Made by a program: the position numbers and the translations under genes
Shown: piece by piece, positions 7,587 through 15,766 of the stretch
Layout: the number at the start of each line of letters is the position of its first letter
Position numbering within the stretch: the first letter of the stretch is position 1
Assembly: GCF_008728195.1 (NCBI RefSeq)
Contig: NZ_CP031598.1
Coordinates: 3,906,001-3,970,000 of the forward strand
Direction: 5' to 3'
Length of the DNA: 64,000 nucleotides
DNA from: Roseovarius indicus
Lineage (GTDB): Bacteria > Pseudomonadota > Alphaproteobacteria > Rhodobacterales > Rhodobacteraceae
The notes under the pieces: generated by a model
Seen by the model: only the letters and a program-made list of their open reading frames with translations
Databases searched by the model: none
What the model was told of the DNA's origin: nothing

Positions 7587-8261
7587 TCACCCCCGCAGGT
7601 CAAGCAACTCCCTCACCCTCGCCCGCTCCGTCCGGAACGTGTTGGCAGGGTGGTCGGGGTCCTCGTAGCCGAAGGATATGGCACACAGGATCCGGCGGCT
7701 CTCGTCCAGCCCGAAATGCGACCGGATGAAATCGGCATAGCCGGCAACCGAGGCCTGGGCCACCGTCGCCACCCCCTGCGCCGTTGCGGCCAGCATGAAA
7801 CCCAGCACGAACTCCCCGCAGTCATGCGCGCCATAGGCGCCAAGTTTCGCCTCGGAATGGATGATCGCCACGTGCGGCGCGTCGAACAGGTGAAAGTTCC
7901 GCATCGCCTGCTCGGCCCGTGCGCCATGATCCTTCCGGTCGATCCCGACGGCACTGTAAAGCTGGTACCCGCAGGTCCGCCGCCGCTCGCCATAAACGCC
8001 CGGGTAATCCTCGGGCCATTCCAGGTCCGGCCCGGGCTTATCCGACGCCACCGTCTCCAACAGCGCCGCGCGAAACCGCTCCGTCTCATCCCCTTGCGTC
8101 ACCACCAGCCGCCACGGCTGGGCGTTGCACCACGACGCGGCCTTGCCCGCGGTGCCAACGATCTGCCCGATCACCTCTTCCGACACCGGATCGGGCCGGA
8201 ACCCCCGGCAGCTGTAGCGCGCGTCCATGACCCGGTTCAGCGCGTCGAAATCCTCGGGCAT
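7587..8261 (-). CDS. nitroreductase family protein
   Basis: A 224-residue FMN-dependent oxidoreductase of the nitroreductase fold. It opens with RYSCRGFRPDPVSEEVI, the R-x-S-x-R-x-F FMN-phosphate motif, followed by KAASWCNAQPWRLVV, the usual P/N-x-Q-P-W-R segment. The C-terminal ISFGYEDPDHPAN completes the flavin site. The start has a strong GAGGAGG ahead of it. It is the last gene of the seven-gene operon headed by the small membrane protein, 10 bp after the zinc-ribbon gene, so it may supply redox chemistry to that system or may be a passenger. Confidence 0.88.
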   Translation of the reverse strand: MPEDFDALNRVMDARYSCRGFRPDPVSEEVIGQIVGTAGKAASWCNAQPWRLVVTQGDETERFRAALLETVASDKPGPDLEWPEDYPGVYGERRRTCGYQLYSAVGIDRKDHGARAEQAMRNFHLFDAPHVAIIHSEAKLGAYGAHDCGEFVLGFMLAATAQGVATVAQASVAGYADFIRSHFGLDESRRILCAISFGYEDPDHPANTFRTERARVRELLDLRG

Positions 8262-8271
8262 ACCCGCCTCC

Positions 8272-9390
8272 TCAACTGTTCTGCGAAATCAGGTAGCCCA
8301 CGCCACCCGCCACGATCAGGCCCAGCACCACGGCCACGGCGATCTTCCACGCCGACCACGGCCGTTCGCCCTGCACCCGCCCGGTGCGCCCGTTGACGAC
8401 GAAACGATAGGTCTCGCCGCGGTACTTGTAGGCGGCCAGCCATACCGGCAACAGCACGTGCTTGAAGGTCACGTCGCTGATCGCGGTGTCGATATCGTGA
8501 ATCCGCTGACGATCCCCCCCGATATCGAACCGCACGTCGCGGGCGATCACGTTGTCCATATGCGCCCGCGCCTCGACGAACCCCTCGTCCAGCTCCACCT
8601 GGTACCCCTCGGCCCGGAACCCCGCCAGGAACTCCGGCCGGTAAGGCTCCATCGCCGACAGGTCCCACGGCTCCAGCGCATCGGTGTACTTCTTGGGCAG
8701 CGTCTTGGAGGCCAGCACCAGCACATCGTCGAAGAACCGCGCCACCCGGCCCGACACCGACCGCCAGCGCACCTTCTGCACCCGGATCGTCTGCTCCTTG
8801 CCGTCGCGCACCACCCGGCGCGTTTCATAATAGACCGTGCCCCGCTCGCCGCGATAGCTCGACTTGGTGTCAGCATCGAAGGTCCAGTAAGGCACGTAAA
8901 TCCCCTGCAATTTCCGCCCCTTGCGGGCATACTCCTGCAAGCCGTTCGGCGCGAACCACAGCCGGCCCAGCCACTCGGTCATCGCCGTCCTTGCCGCCCG
9001 CTCGTCCAGCGCAAACGGCAACACCCCCTTTGGCTTGATATGCCGGTGCGTGCCGGTCCCGGTGACCACGGGCGTCGCGCAGAACGGGCATTCCTTGGAA
9101 TGGGTGGCATCGTCGAACTCCACCCTTGCCCCGCAACTGGGGCATTCCAGAACCCGCGTCTCCTCGATCTCCTCGTCGCCCAGACCGCCTGCCAGCGCCG
9201 CCTCGAAATCCAGCTCGCGGATATTGGCCGCCCACGGCCCGGCCTGCGCGATCTCGTCGACATGCCCGCAATGGTCACAGACCAATTGCCCCTTCTCGGG
9301 GTCGAACCGGTAATCGGCGCCGCATTGATCGCAGGGAAAGCGGTGCTCTTCCGGGGCGGGCGGCGGGGCGTCCGTGACGGTCTCGCTCAT
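8272..9390 (-). CDS. double zinc-ribbon membrane-anchored protein (TFIIB-type zinc ribbon)
   Basis: A 372-residue protein with two N-terminal zinc ribbons: CDQCG...CDHCG (about residues 20-45) and CPSCG...CPFC (about 82-105). A long beta-rich body contains YVPYWTFDADTKSSYRGERG and the VWLAAYKYRGETYRFVVNG repeat that packs ahead of one C-terminal membrane helix (about 345-365). Automated pipelines often mislabel this family as PriA-like, but no helicase motif is present. ATG 9390 is used because it lies 13 bp from the SPFH stop and the zinc ribbon starts soon after. It is tightly linked to the SPFH gene, which is the usual partner of such ribbons. Function unknown. Confidence 0.82.
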   Translation of the reverse strand: MSETVTDAPPPAPEEHRFPCDQCGADYRFDPEKGQLVCDHCGHVDEIAQAGPWAANIRELDFEAALAGGLGDEEIEETRVLECPSCGARVEFDDATHSKECPFCATPVVTGTGTHRHIKPKGVLPFALDERAARTAMTEWLGRLWFAPNGLQEYARKGRKLQGIYVPYWTFDADTKSSYRGERGTVYYETRRVVRDGKEQTIRVQKVRWRSVSGRVARFFDDVLVLASKTLPKKYTDALEPWDLSAMEPYRPEFLAGFRAEGYQVELDEGFVEARAHMDNVIARDVRFDIGGDRQRIHDIDTAISDVTFKHVLLPVWLAAYKYRGETYRFVVNGRTGRVQGERPWSAWKIAVAVVLGLIVAGGVGYLISQNS

Positions 9391-9403
9391 GGTACCGTGC
9401 GCC

Positions 9404-10537
9404 TCAGCTGCCCGGCGGGGGCGGCGGCAGGATGGTGAACAGCTGCGCCAGTTCCTGCACGTCCTCGGCCTTGAGCCAGCCATCCTGCCCGGCGGTCCAG
9501 ACATGGCTCTCGCGGGTCAGCTTGCCCTCCGTCGCCATCCGGCCCATCGCGGCCTTGGAATAGGGGCCATGGGTCTGTCCGTTCTCGGCGATGTGCCAGA
9601 CATGCTCGACCGGCGGCGGAGGCGGCGGCGGCGCAGAGGGCGCCTGCGGCTGCTGGCCCTGCGCATTATTCCCCCACGGCCCGTTATTGCCGGAAAGCTG
9701 CTGCGCCATCGCCATGCCCATCCCCATGCCAAGCCCGGCCCCGATGCCGGCCCCGCCAGAAGGGTTCTTCGCCGCGGCCGTCATCGCCTCGGCGGCAGAA
9801 TACTGCGTGAACTTGCCCAGATCACCCGCCAGCCCCATCGAGGTGCGCTTGTCCAGCGCCTCCTCCACCGCGGGCGGCAGGGAGATGTTCTCGATATAGA
9901 ATTCCGGAATGATCAGCCCGTACTCGGCCACCACGGCGGAAATCTCCGACGCGATCAGCTTGCCCAGGTCGGCGGTATTCGCCGCCATGTCCAGCACCGG
10001 TATCCCGCTCCCGGCAATGATCCGGCTGAAACTCTGCACGATGATGTTGCGGATCTGGTAGCTGATCTCGTCCATCGTGAACTCGCCATCGGTGCCCACG
10101 ATCTCGGTCAGGAACTTCGCCGGATCGCTCACCCGCACCGAATAGGTCCCGAACGCTCGGATCCTCGTCGGCCCGAACTCCGGGTCGCGCAGCATGATCG
10201 GGTTCTTCGTCCCCCATTTCAGGTCGTTGAACCGCGTCGTGTTGACGAAATAGATCTCCGACTTGAACGGGCTCTTGAAGCCATGGTCCCAGTGCTGAAG
10301 CGTCGTCATGATCGGCATGTTGTTGGTTTCGAGCATGTAAAGCCCCGGCGTGAACACATCCGCCAGTTGCCCCTCATGCACGAACACCGCCGCCTGCCCC
10401 TCCCGCACGGTCAGCTTGGCGCCATACTTGATCTCGTGCCCCTCACGCTCGAACCGCCAGACCATCGTGTCGCGCGTGTCGTCGACCCAATGAATGACGT
10501 CGATGAACTCGCCCGTCAGGAAATCGAAAATGCCCAT
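9404..10537 (-). CDS. SPFH/band-7 domain protein with C-terminal GYF_2 domain
   Basis: A 377-residue protein of the YdjI-like SPFH group. Residues 1-240 hold the SPFH fold (MGIFDFLTGEFIDVIHW, FTPGLYMLETNNMPI, IPEFYIENISLPPAVEEAL). A Gly/Met-rich and then poly-Pro linker follows at about 260-310, and the C-terminus has a GYF_2-type domain (VWHIAENGQTHGPYSKAAMG, HVWTAGQDGWLKAEDV). SPFH proteins form membrane-associated oligomeric platforms, and GYF_2 modules probably bind partners. Its gene sits between the DUF2927 lipoprotein and the zinc-ribbon gene with 13-20 bp gaps, which implies a joint membrane complex. Confidence 0.88.
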   Translation of the reverse strand: MGIFDFLTGEFIDVIHWVDDTRDTMVWRFEREGHEIKYGAKLTVREGQAAVFVHEGQLADVFTPGLYMLETNNMPIMTTLQHWDHGFKSPFKSEIYFVNTTRFNDLKWGTKNPIMLRDPEFGPTRIRAFGTYSVRVSDPAKFLTEIVGTDGEFTMDEISYQIRNIIVQSFSRIIAGSGIPVLDMAANTADLGKLIASEISAVVAEYGLIIPEFYIENISLPPAVEEALDKRTSMGLAGDLGKFTQYSAAEAMTAAAKNPSGGAGIGAGLGMGMGMAMAQQLSGNNGPWGNNAQGQQPQAPSAPPPPPPPVEHVWHIAENGQTHGPYSKAAMGRMATEGKLTRESHVWTAGQDGWLKAEDVQELAQLFTILPPPPPGS

Positions 10538-10557
10538 GTCTCAAGTCTCCCTCATTC

Positions 10558-11520
10558 TCAAATCTGGCCCGGGTCCCCGGCCAGGATCCGGCTGATCAGC
10601 GGGCGAGCCTGCTCCAGCGTCATCCCCGGCGTCAGGTTCGGATGATACAACAGCCGCAGCAATTCTTCATCATGCGTCGTCAGCAGCGCGAATTCCTCGT
10701 CATCGTTGAAGATCGACGGCCGCGCCGTGTCGCTGTCATTGCCAAGGCCAAGGCCCTGCGCCAGTTCCTCGTGAATGCACGACCGGCGCATCAGCTCGGG
10801 CTGTTCGGTCCGGATCAGCGCGATCGCCTTGTTGATCGTATGCGGCTGCGAGGCGCCCACGAAGGTCAGCACGAGGCAATAGATGCTCCGCGGCGGGCTC
10901 TCCACCAGGTCCATCGTCGCCTGGCCGATCTCCGGCGCCAGCTCCCGCACACGGGCCACGGTATCCGCCCGGTCATCCTCCGACGAAAAGATCACGTGGA
11001 AATTCGCAGCGCCGTCACTCAGCGCAATGTCATGCCCGGTGATCCGCGACAGCCGCGCCGCATAGGCTTCCACAGCCGGCCCGTCGGCCGCCTTCATCTC
11101 GTCGGAAACCGACTTGCCGTATTCCACCGACATCCGCACCGGCGAGACCCACTTGCGCAGCACGTCCGGCCCGTCGCGAGACGCCTGCAAGCCACCCCCG
11201 CGCACATACTCGTCGTAAAACGCGATCCGCTCGAAATTGCGCGCGACATCCCGCTCGGTATAGGGCGTATCCACCCCACCGCCGCCGGTCCTGAGCAGCC
11301 CCTGCGCCAGCAAGTGCGACTGCAGCCGCGCATAATGCCGGGCCAGCGCCGCGCTCCGGGCCGAGGGCTCATACGGTTTCTCGGTCACCAACCCGTCTGG
11401 CCGGGCATGCGGCTTGCTGGTCGGCACCGGCGCCCTGTCACAGGCCGACAGCACCAACAGGCCCGCAAGCGCGCCACTCCACAGCGGCCTGAGCCGCCCT
11501 ATTCCGCCAGGTCTGCTCAC
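10558..11520 (-). CDS. DUF2927 lipoprotein, metallopeptidase-like
   Basis: A 320-residue predicted lipoprotein with an N-terminal hydrophobic segment and lipobox LLVLSAC (Cys about residue 26). The DUF2927 region is in the second half. The motif CIHEELAQGLGLGND followed by SIFNDDEEFALLTTHDE resembles the HExxxxxG...D zinc site of metzincin-like peptidases, with an HEELAQ active-site helix. The likely location is the inner or outer membrane facing the periplasm. It lies in the middle of the telA-type operon, 8 bp after the TelA stop and 20 bp before the SPFH start. Catalysis is suggested by the motif only. Confidence 0.82.
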   Translation of the reverse strand: MSRPGGIGRLRPLWSGALAGLLVLSACDRAPVPTSKPHARPDGLVTEKPYEPSARSAALARHYARLQSHLLAQGLLRTGGGGVDTPYTERDVARNFERIAFYDEYVRGGGLQASRDGPDVLRKWVSPVRMSVEYGKSVSDEMKAADGPAVEAYAARLSRITGHDIALSDGAANFHVIFSSEDDRADTVARVRELAPEIGQATMDLVESPPRSIYCLVLTFVGASQPHTINKAIALIRTEQPELMRRSCIHEELAQGLGLGNDSDTARPSIFNDDEEFALLTTHDEELLRLLYHPNLTPGMTLEQARPLISRILAGDPGQI

Positions 11521-11528
11521 ATGTCGCC

Positions 11529-12728
11529 TCAGCTCTTGGGCACGGCCGTGCCGGCATTGTCGCCCACGCCATCCCGGCGGGCCTTGGCCGAGGCCAACGT
11601 GTCGCGAAGATCCTTCTCCATCTTCTTCAGGTCCTCCTCGGCCGCCGCCCGCTTCGCCTTGCCCTCGTCGGCAATCTGCAGGCTCTCCTGGATCGTCCCG
11701 ATCAGGTCGGCATTGGCCTTCTTGACGGCCTCGATATCGAACACGCCGCGCTCCATCTCCTGCCGGATCATCTTGTTGCTCTCGCGCAGGTTCTCGGCAT
11801 TCGCGGTCAGCAAGTCATTGGTCAGGTCATTTGCATCCCTGACCGCCGAGGCCGCCTCGGCCGAGCGCTGCATCGTCACCGCCTGCGCCAGCTGCGTCTC
11901 CCACAGCGGCACGGTGTTCACCAGCGTCGAGTTGATCTTGGTGACAAGGCTCTTGTCGTTCTCCTGCACCAGCCGGATCGACGGCAGCGACTGCATCGTC
12001 ACCTGCCGGGTGAGCTTCAGGTCATGCACCCGCCGTTCAAGGTCGTCCCTGGCCGCCCGCAGGTCGCGCAATTCCTGCGCCTTCATCACCTGGTCCTTCT
12101 CGGGCGCGGCCTGAACTTCCTTGTCCTTGGCCGGAATGACCTTCTCGTCCAGCTCCTTCAGCTTCTCCTCGCCCGCCGCGATATACAGCGCCAGCTCGTC
12201 GTAGAAGCTCAGCGTCTTCTCATAGAGCAGGTCGAGCGACTTGATATCCTTCAACAGAACATGCTCATGCCCCAGCAGATCGTCGGTGATCCGGTCGATC
12301 TGCCCCTGCACATCCTCGAACCGCGCGGTGAACTTGGCAAAGGGCGCGGCCCGGCCCAGCAGCTTCTCCCACCACGTCCGCTCGCGCCGCACATCCAGCT
12401 CCGAGACGGAAAACCCCCGGATCGTCGTCACGATATTCCGCAGGCTATCCCCCGCCGGGCCCACATCCTTGTTGCGCACCCCCGACAGCATGGATTGCGA
12501 AATCTCCTGCAGCTCCGCCTGCGCGCCCGACCCGAAAGACACGATGGAATTCGTGTCGCTCATGTCGATCTCGTCCATCCGCTTGCGGATCTCGGCCCCC
12601 TGCGCCGGGTCGGCCTTCTCCAGCGGCACCACGGCATTGGCCTCCACCGGCTCAGGCAGGATCACCCGGCTGACTTCCTCGATCTCGGCCAGCTCGGCCT
12701 CGGCTTTCTCACGACTCTTCTCAGACAT
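11529..12728 (-). CDS. telA: toxic anion resistance protein, TelA family
   Basis: A 399-residue, largely helical cytoplasmic protein of the TelA/KlaA/YaaN family. Recognisable stretches are VSFGSGAQAELQEISQSML near residue 45, KLLGRAAPFAKFTARFEDVQ, and IDRITDDLLGHEHVLLKDIK, followed by a long coiled coil (about 190-330) and TLVNTVPLWETQLAQAV. Family members were named for plasmid tellurite resistance, but their biochemical role is unsettled. The adjacent upstream XpaC-like gene reproduces the xpaC-yaaN pairing of Bacillus subtilis, and a TerC gene lies 1.2 kb further upstream. This makes a membrane or metal-stress role plausible. Confidence 0.9.
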   Translation of the reverse strand: MSEKSREKAEAELAEIEEVSRVILPEPVEANAVVPLEKADPAQGAEIRKRMDEIDMSDTNSIVSFGSGAQAELQEISQSMLSGVRNKDVGPAGDSLRNIVTTIRGFSVSELDVRRERTWWEKLLGRAAPFAKFTARFEDVQGQIDRITDDLLGHEHVLLKDIKSLDLLYEKTLSFYDELALYIAAGEEKLKELDEKVIPAKDKEVQAAPEKDQVMKAQELRDLRAARDDLERRVHDLKLTRQVTMQSLPSIRLVQENDKSLVTKINSTLVNTVPLWETQLAQAVTMQRSAEAASAVRDANDLTNDLLTANAENLRESNKMIRQEMERGVFDIEAVKKANADLIGTIQESLQIADEGKAKRAAAEEDLKKMEKDLRDTLASAKARRDGVGDNAGTAVPKS

Positions 12729-12741
12729 GGGTCACAGGTCC

Positions 12742-13644
12742 TTATCCGTTGGGGGTGGCCGGGCGGATGCCCTCGCGTTCTAACCGGTCGCGCAACACCT
12801 CGATCTCGATCTCGAGATCGGCGGAATCGTCGCTCAAAAGCGCCCGGGTCTTGGCATTGAAATTCTGTTCGAGGTCGCTCAGCAGGCCGAAATAATCCTC
12901 CCGCGCCTTGGCATCGCGTGACCGCGCATAGACATCGGCGAACTTCACCGTCGCGTCCCGCGCGCCCATCAGGTAAACGGTCAGATACTTCCGCGCCCCG
13001 GTCAGGTCGCGCGGGTCGTTCTCGATCGTCCGCAGCATCTCCCGCACACTGACCTGAAACCGTTCGACACGGGCCTCCGCCTGCCGGTCGCCGGCGCGCG
13101 TCACGGCGTCCCACATCTCCTTCAGGTACGCCTCAGCCTTGTCCACGGCCCGCGCCACCCGGTCGGTCTGGAACTGGTCGACGCCCTCCATGCCCTTGTT
13201 CTTCATCGGGTCGATCCCGAAGGAAAACACGTGCAGCGCCGTCGTCACCACGCCAAAGATCACCGGCGCCACCACGCCCGGCTCGGCCTTGTAGGCGGCA
13301 ATCGCAATCCCCGCCCCCGCCAGAACGGAAGAAAACAGCTTGCGCGGAATACCGGGGCTGCGCGCCACCTTCCGCGCGTTATACGCGGCCTCGGCCCTGA
13401 GCCCGTTGCGCAGCATCCACGCCGACAGCGCCAGCACGCCCGCCGACGCCACGCCCAGCGCCAGCCCGGCCGCGCCCGACATCAGCGAGGTGAACAGCAC
13501 CAGCGCCGCAGGCAGGAACATCAGGTTCGCCCGCGCCCCCGCCGGGTCGACCTGCGCCCCGCGATACAGCACCGCGTCGGTCTGGTCCGGGCCCTGCGCA
13601 TCGCTGCTGTCCGGGCTGAATTTGCCGCCGTATTTCCGCGCCAT
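12742..13644 (-). CDS. XpaC-like (5-bromo-4-chloroindolyl phosphate hydrolysis family) membrane protein
   Basis: A 300-residue protein. A basic N-terminus (MARKYGGKFSP) is followed by two or three membrane helices (about residues 40-80 and 105-140) and a cytoplasmic helical domain with VARAVDKAEAYLKEMWDAV, matching the XpaC family. The longer open frame upstream is rejected because ATG 13644 lies 5 bp from the previous stop and opens at the family N-terminus. XpaC homologues pair with TelA homologues in many genomes. The hydrolase name comes from an indirect phenotype and should not be taken as a reaction. Confidence 0.82.
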   Translation of the reverse strand: MARKYGGKFSPDSSDAQGPDQTDAVLYRGAQVDPAGARANLMFLPAALVLFTSLMSGAAGLALGVASAGVLALSAWMLRNGLRAEAAYNARKVARSPGIPRKLFSSVLAGAGIAIAAYKAEPGVVAPVIFGVVTTALHVFSFGIDPMKNKGMEGVDQFQTDRVARAVDKAEAYLKEMWDAVTRAGDRQAEARVERFQVSVREMLRTIENDPRDLTGARKYLTVYLMGARDATVKFADVYARSRDAKAREDYFGLLSDLEQNFNAKTRALLSDDSADLEIEIEVLRDRLEREGIRPATPNG

Positions 13645-13649
13645 GCCCG

Positions 13650-13865
13650 TCACAGCCCTCCGAGCAGGCCGCTCGTGACACCGAGCATCAGGATGAACAG
13701 GGCCGCATAGGCGATTTTCTGCACACTCGTTCCCCTTGTCGTCAGTACCATCTCCCGCCCCATCGACGTGGCGTCGCGGGCGGCCCGGGTCATGGCGGAC
13801 ACGGCGAAACCGGCCAGCGCAACCAGCGCCAGTGCCAGAATAACGAGCATTAACAGGCGCGCCAT
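13650..13865 (-). CDS. small two-helix membrane protein, first gene of the telA-type operon
   Basis: A 71-residue protein with two hydrophobic helices (about residues 3-22 and 50-70) joined by a polar loop rich in Arg/Thr (TRAARDATSMGREMVLTTRG). I know no family for it. Translation looks coupled: its stop lies 5 bp before the XpaC-like start. Position suggests a membrane partner of the XpaC/TelA pair. It is the most upstream gene, so the operon promoter should be in the 114 bp before the TerC stop, where I see no clear -35/-10. Confidence 0.75.
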   Translation of the reverse strand: MARLLMLVILALALVALAGFAVSAMTRAARDATSMGREMVLTTRGTSVQKIAYAALFILMLGVTSGLLGGL

Positions 13866-13979
13866 GCCGGGCCGTCTCCCGCTGTCGGTGGCAATTCACT
13901 CAACCGAAACTTAGGTGATGGCGTCAGGCGTTGCTAGGGTAAACATCGCCTTAACACCTGTCCCGGCCCGTTAACCACC

Positions 13980-14798
13980 TCAGTGGCGCGAGGCCGTCCG
14001 CCGCTGCGCGTTCAGCTTCCGCGTATAGCCCGACTGGATCACCTCGACCGCCACCAGCACGATGACCGAGAAGTAGAAGGTCGTCTTCGACATCGGCACC
14101 ACCTCGTAGCCGAAGAACCGAAGCGCCAGCGCCTCGTCATGCACCGCATGCGCCGCCGCCTGCCCCGCCTCGCCAAGCAATACCACGCCGACGATCAGCA
14201 GGATGAACAGGCCCAGCACCTCGTACATCCGGTTCTTCTCCAGGAATTTCGTCACCCCGTCCGCCAGCAGCAGCATCGCCAACCCCGACAGGATGATCGC
14301 CGTCGCCAGGATCACGAACACATCCGTGATCGCCAGCGCCGACAGCACCGAGTCGAAGGAAAAGATCAGGTTCATCATCACGATCATGATCACCACCTGC
14401 GTGGCCGACTTGCCCGGCTTGTCGCTCATATCCGTGTCGAGATGCTCGATGGTCAACATGTGGCTGATCTCCTTCACCGCCGTGTAGATGATGAAGATCC
14501 CGCCGATGATGAACACGCAGGTCGCGAAATTCACGCCCCCCGTCAGAACGCCCTCCCAGTCGAACACGTAGAACGGCTCGGCCATGGCATCGATCAGCCG
14601 GATCATCACGAAAAGCAGCACCACCCGCAGCGCCACGGCAATGATGATGCCCCAGTACCGCACCGATTTCTGCTGCGCCACCGGCGCCCGCTGGGATTCG
14701 ATCGAGATATAGAGAAGGTTGTCAAAGCCCAGCACCGCCTGAAGAAAGCACAGCATCAGCAGGTTGCCGAGGTTTTCGATGGTCAGAAGATCGGCCAT
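13980..14798 (-). CDS. TerC family integral membrane protein
   Basis: A 272-residue polytopic membrane protein with about seven helices. The paired acidic membrane motifs FLQAVLGFDNLLYISIES and LIFSFDSVLSALAITDVF are the TerC signature, with Asp residues thought to bind a metal ion. Family members include tellurite-resistance TerC and manganese exporters of the Alx/MeeF group. It lies between phhA and the telA/xpaC operon on the same strand. That neighbourhood joins three ter-network families (TerC, TelA, XpaC) and supports a metal or envelope stress role. A hairpin overlaps its Shine-Dalgarno. Confidence 0.92.
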   Translation of the reverse strand: MADLLTIENLGNLLMLCFLQAVLGFDNLLYISIESQRAPVAQQKSVRYWGIIIAVALRVVLLFVMIRLIDAMAEPFYVFDWEGVLTGGVNFATCVFIIGGIFIIYTAVKEISHMLTIEHLDTDMSDKPGKSATQVVIMIVMMNLIFSFDSVLSALAITDVFVILATAIILSGLAMLLLADGVTKFLEKNRMYEVLGLFILLIVGVVLLGEAGQAAAHAVHDEALALRFFGYEVVPMSKTTFYFSVIVLVAVEVIQSGYTRKLNAQRRTASRH

Positions 14799-14802
14799 TG
14801 GA

Positions 14803-14837
14803 AAAGCCCCTCGCGTTGGAAATACACGAAGGGGCTT
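14803..14837 (-). terminator. hairpin with U-tract between phhA and terC that also covers the terC Shine-Dalgarno
   Basis: On the minus strand: AAGCCCCTTCG, loop, CGAGGGGCTT then TT, ending five bases before the terC ATG at 14798. It reads as a Rho-independent terminator for phhA. The only terC Shine-Dalgarno-like purine run (GAGGGG) is in its 3' arm, so it could also gate terC translation. Confidence 0.65.
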
Positions 14838-14873
14838 AGCCCAGACAGCCCGGTATAGGAATCAAAACCTCGC

Positions 14874-15659
14874 TCAGGCCGCCTTGTCGAACGGCGCCGG
14901 CAGGTCGCCCTTCGCCCGCGCCGCGTCGATCGCCGCCTGCCAGTCCTCCTCCAACGTCGCCGCCAGCTGCGCGAAATCGTCGATGGCAAAATAGACCGGC
15001 TGCACGATGTCGATCCGGTAGGGCATCCGCAGCACCCTTGACAGGTCAAACGGCTCGATCACCGCCTCACCCCCCGTCGCATGCGCCGCCTCCGCCGGCG
15101 ACGACACGATCCCCGCGCCAAACGCCCGGTACCCGTCCCCGTGACGGATCATCCCGAACTCCACGGTAAACCAGAACAGCCGGAACAAGTGCCAGCTATA
15201 CCCCTTCCCCAGCGCCTTCGCCTTCTTGCCCACGCCCTCGATGAACGCCACGTAATCCGGGTTGGTCAGCAGCGGGCAATGGCCGAACACCTCGTGAAAC
15301 AGGTCCGGCTCCTCGATATACTCCATCTGCTCCCGCCGCCGCAGGAAGGTCGCCACCGGAAACTTCCGCTGGCTCAGCAGATCGAAAAACCGGCTCGGCG
15401 GAATGATCGCCGGCACGCCCTCGACCCCCGCGCCCGTCAACTCCACCAGCCGCGCGTCGATCTCCTTGACCTGCGGCACCTTGCCGGCCTTCAGGCCCAG
15501 CAACTCGACCCCCGCGAAATACTCCGGCGTCGCCTTGCCTTGCAGATACGCCATCTGGGCCTCGAACAACTCGCCCCAGACGGCATCCTCCTCCGCCGAA
15601 TAGCTGTAAAATCCCTCCGCATCCGGCGTCTTCGATGTATAACTGGCATCCTTGCTCAT
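14874..15659 (-). CDS. phhA: phenylalanine 4-monooxygenase
   Basis: A 261-residue monomer-type bacterial phenylalanine hydroxylase. It converts L-phenylalanine to L-tyrosine with O2 and a tetrahydropterin cofactor in the cytoplasm. Non-haem iron ligands are visible as H122 and H127 in LFHEVFGHCPLL and E167 in FWFTVEFGM. The length matches the catalytic-domain-only bacterial enzymes. ATG 15659 is chosen over the longer frame because GGAGAGAG lies before it. The divergent Lrp/AsnC gene and a perfect 7-bp inverted repeat between them indicate local control, probably by an aromatic amino acid. Confidence 0.95.
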   Translation of the reverse strand: MSKDASYTSKTPDAEGFYSYSAEEDAVWGELFEAQMAYLQGKATPEYFAGVELLGLKAGKVPQVKEIDARLVELTGAGVEGVPAIIPPSRFFDLLSQRKFPVATFLRRREQMEYIEEPDLFHEVFGHCPLLTNPDYVAFIEGVGKKAKALGKGYSWHLFRLFWFTVEFGMIRHGDGYRAFGAGIVSSPAEAAHATGGEAVIEPFDLSRVLRMPYRIDIVQPVYFAIDDFAQLAATLEEDWQAAIDAARAKGDLPAPFDKAA

Positions 15660-15722
15660 GATCTCTCTCCTTTGACGCCACCCTACTCCACGCGCCTTGA
15701 AGAGTTTTCCCGAACACCTCCC

Positions 15723-15738
15723 GATTTCCGTGGAAATC
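15723..15738. promoter_or_regulatory. inverted repeat between phhA and the Lrp/AsnC gene
   Basis: GATTTCC-GT-GGAAATC, perfect 7-bp arms. It lies 29 bp before the regulator ATG and 64 bp before phhA, where an AsnC-family operator is expected. Confidence 0.55.
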
Positions 15739-15766
15739 AAGAAATCCTTTCGCTAATATTTGATTC

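Noticed and set aside
8272..9390. primosomal helicase PriA label for the zinc-ribbon protein
   Set aside because: No helicase motifs; only zinc ribbons and a membrane helix are present.
14700..14880. yybP-ykoY-type manganese riboswitch before terC
   Set aside because: The interval is only 75 bp and holds a terminator hairpin. The conserved riboswitch junction is not visible.
15036..15052. TTGACAGGTCAA as a CRP/FNR site
   Set aside because: Spacer is 2 bp instead of 4 and it lies inside the phhA coding region.
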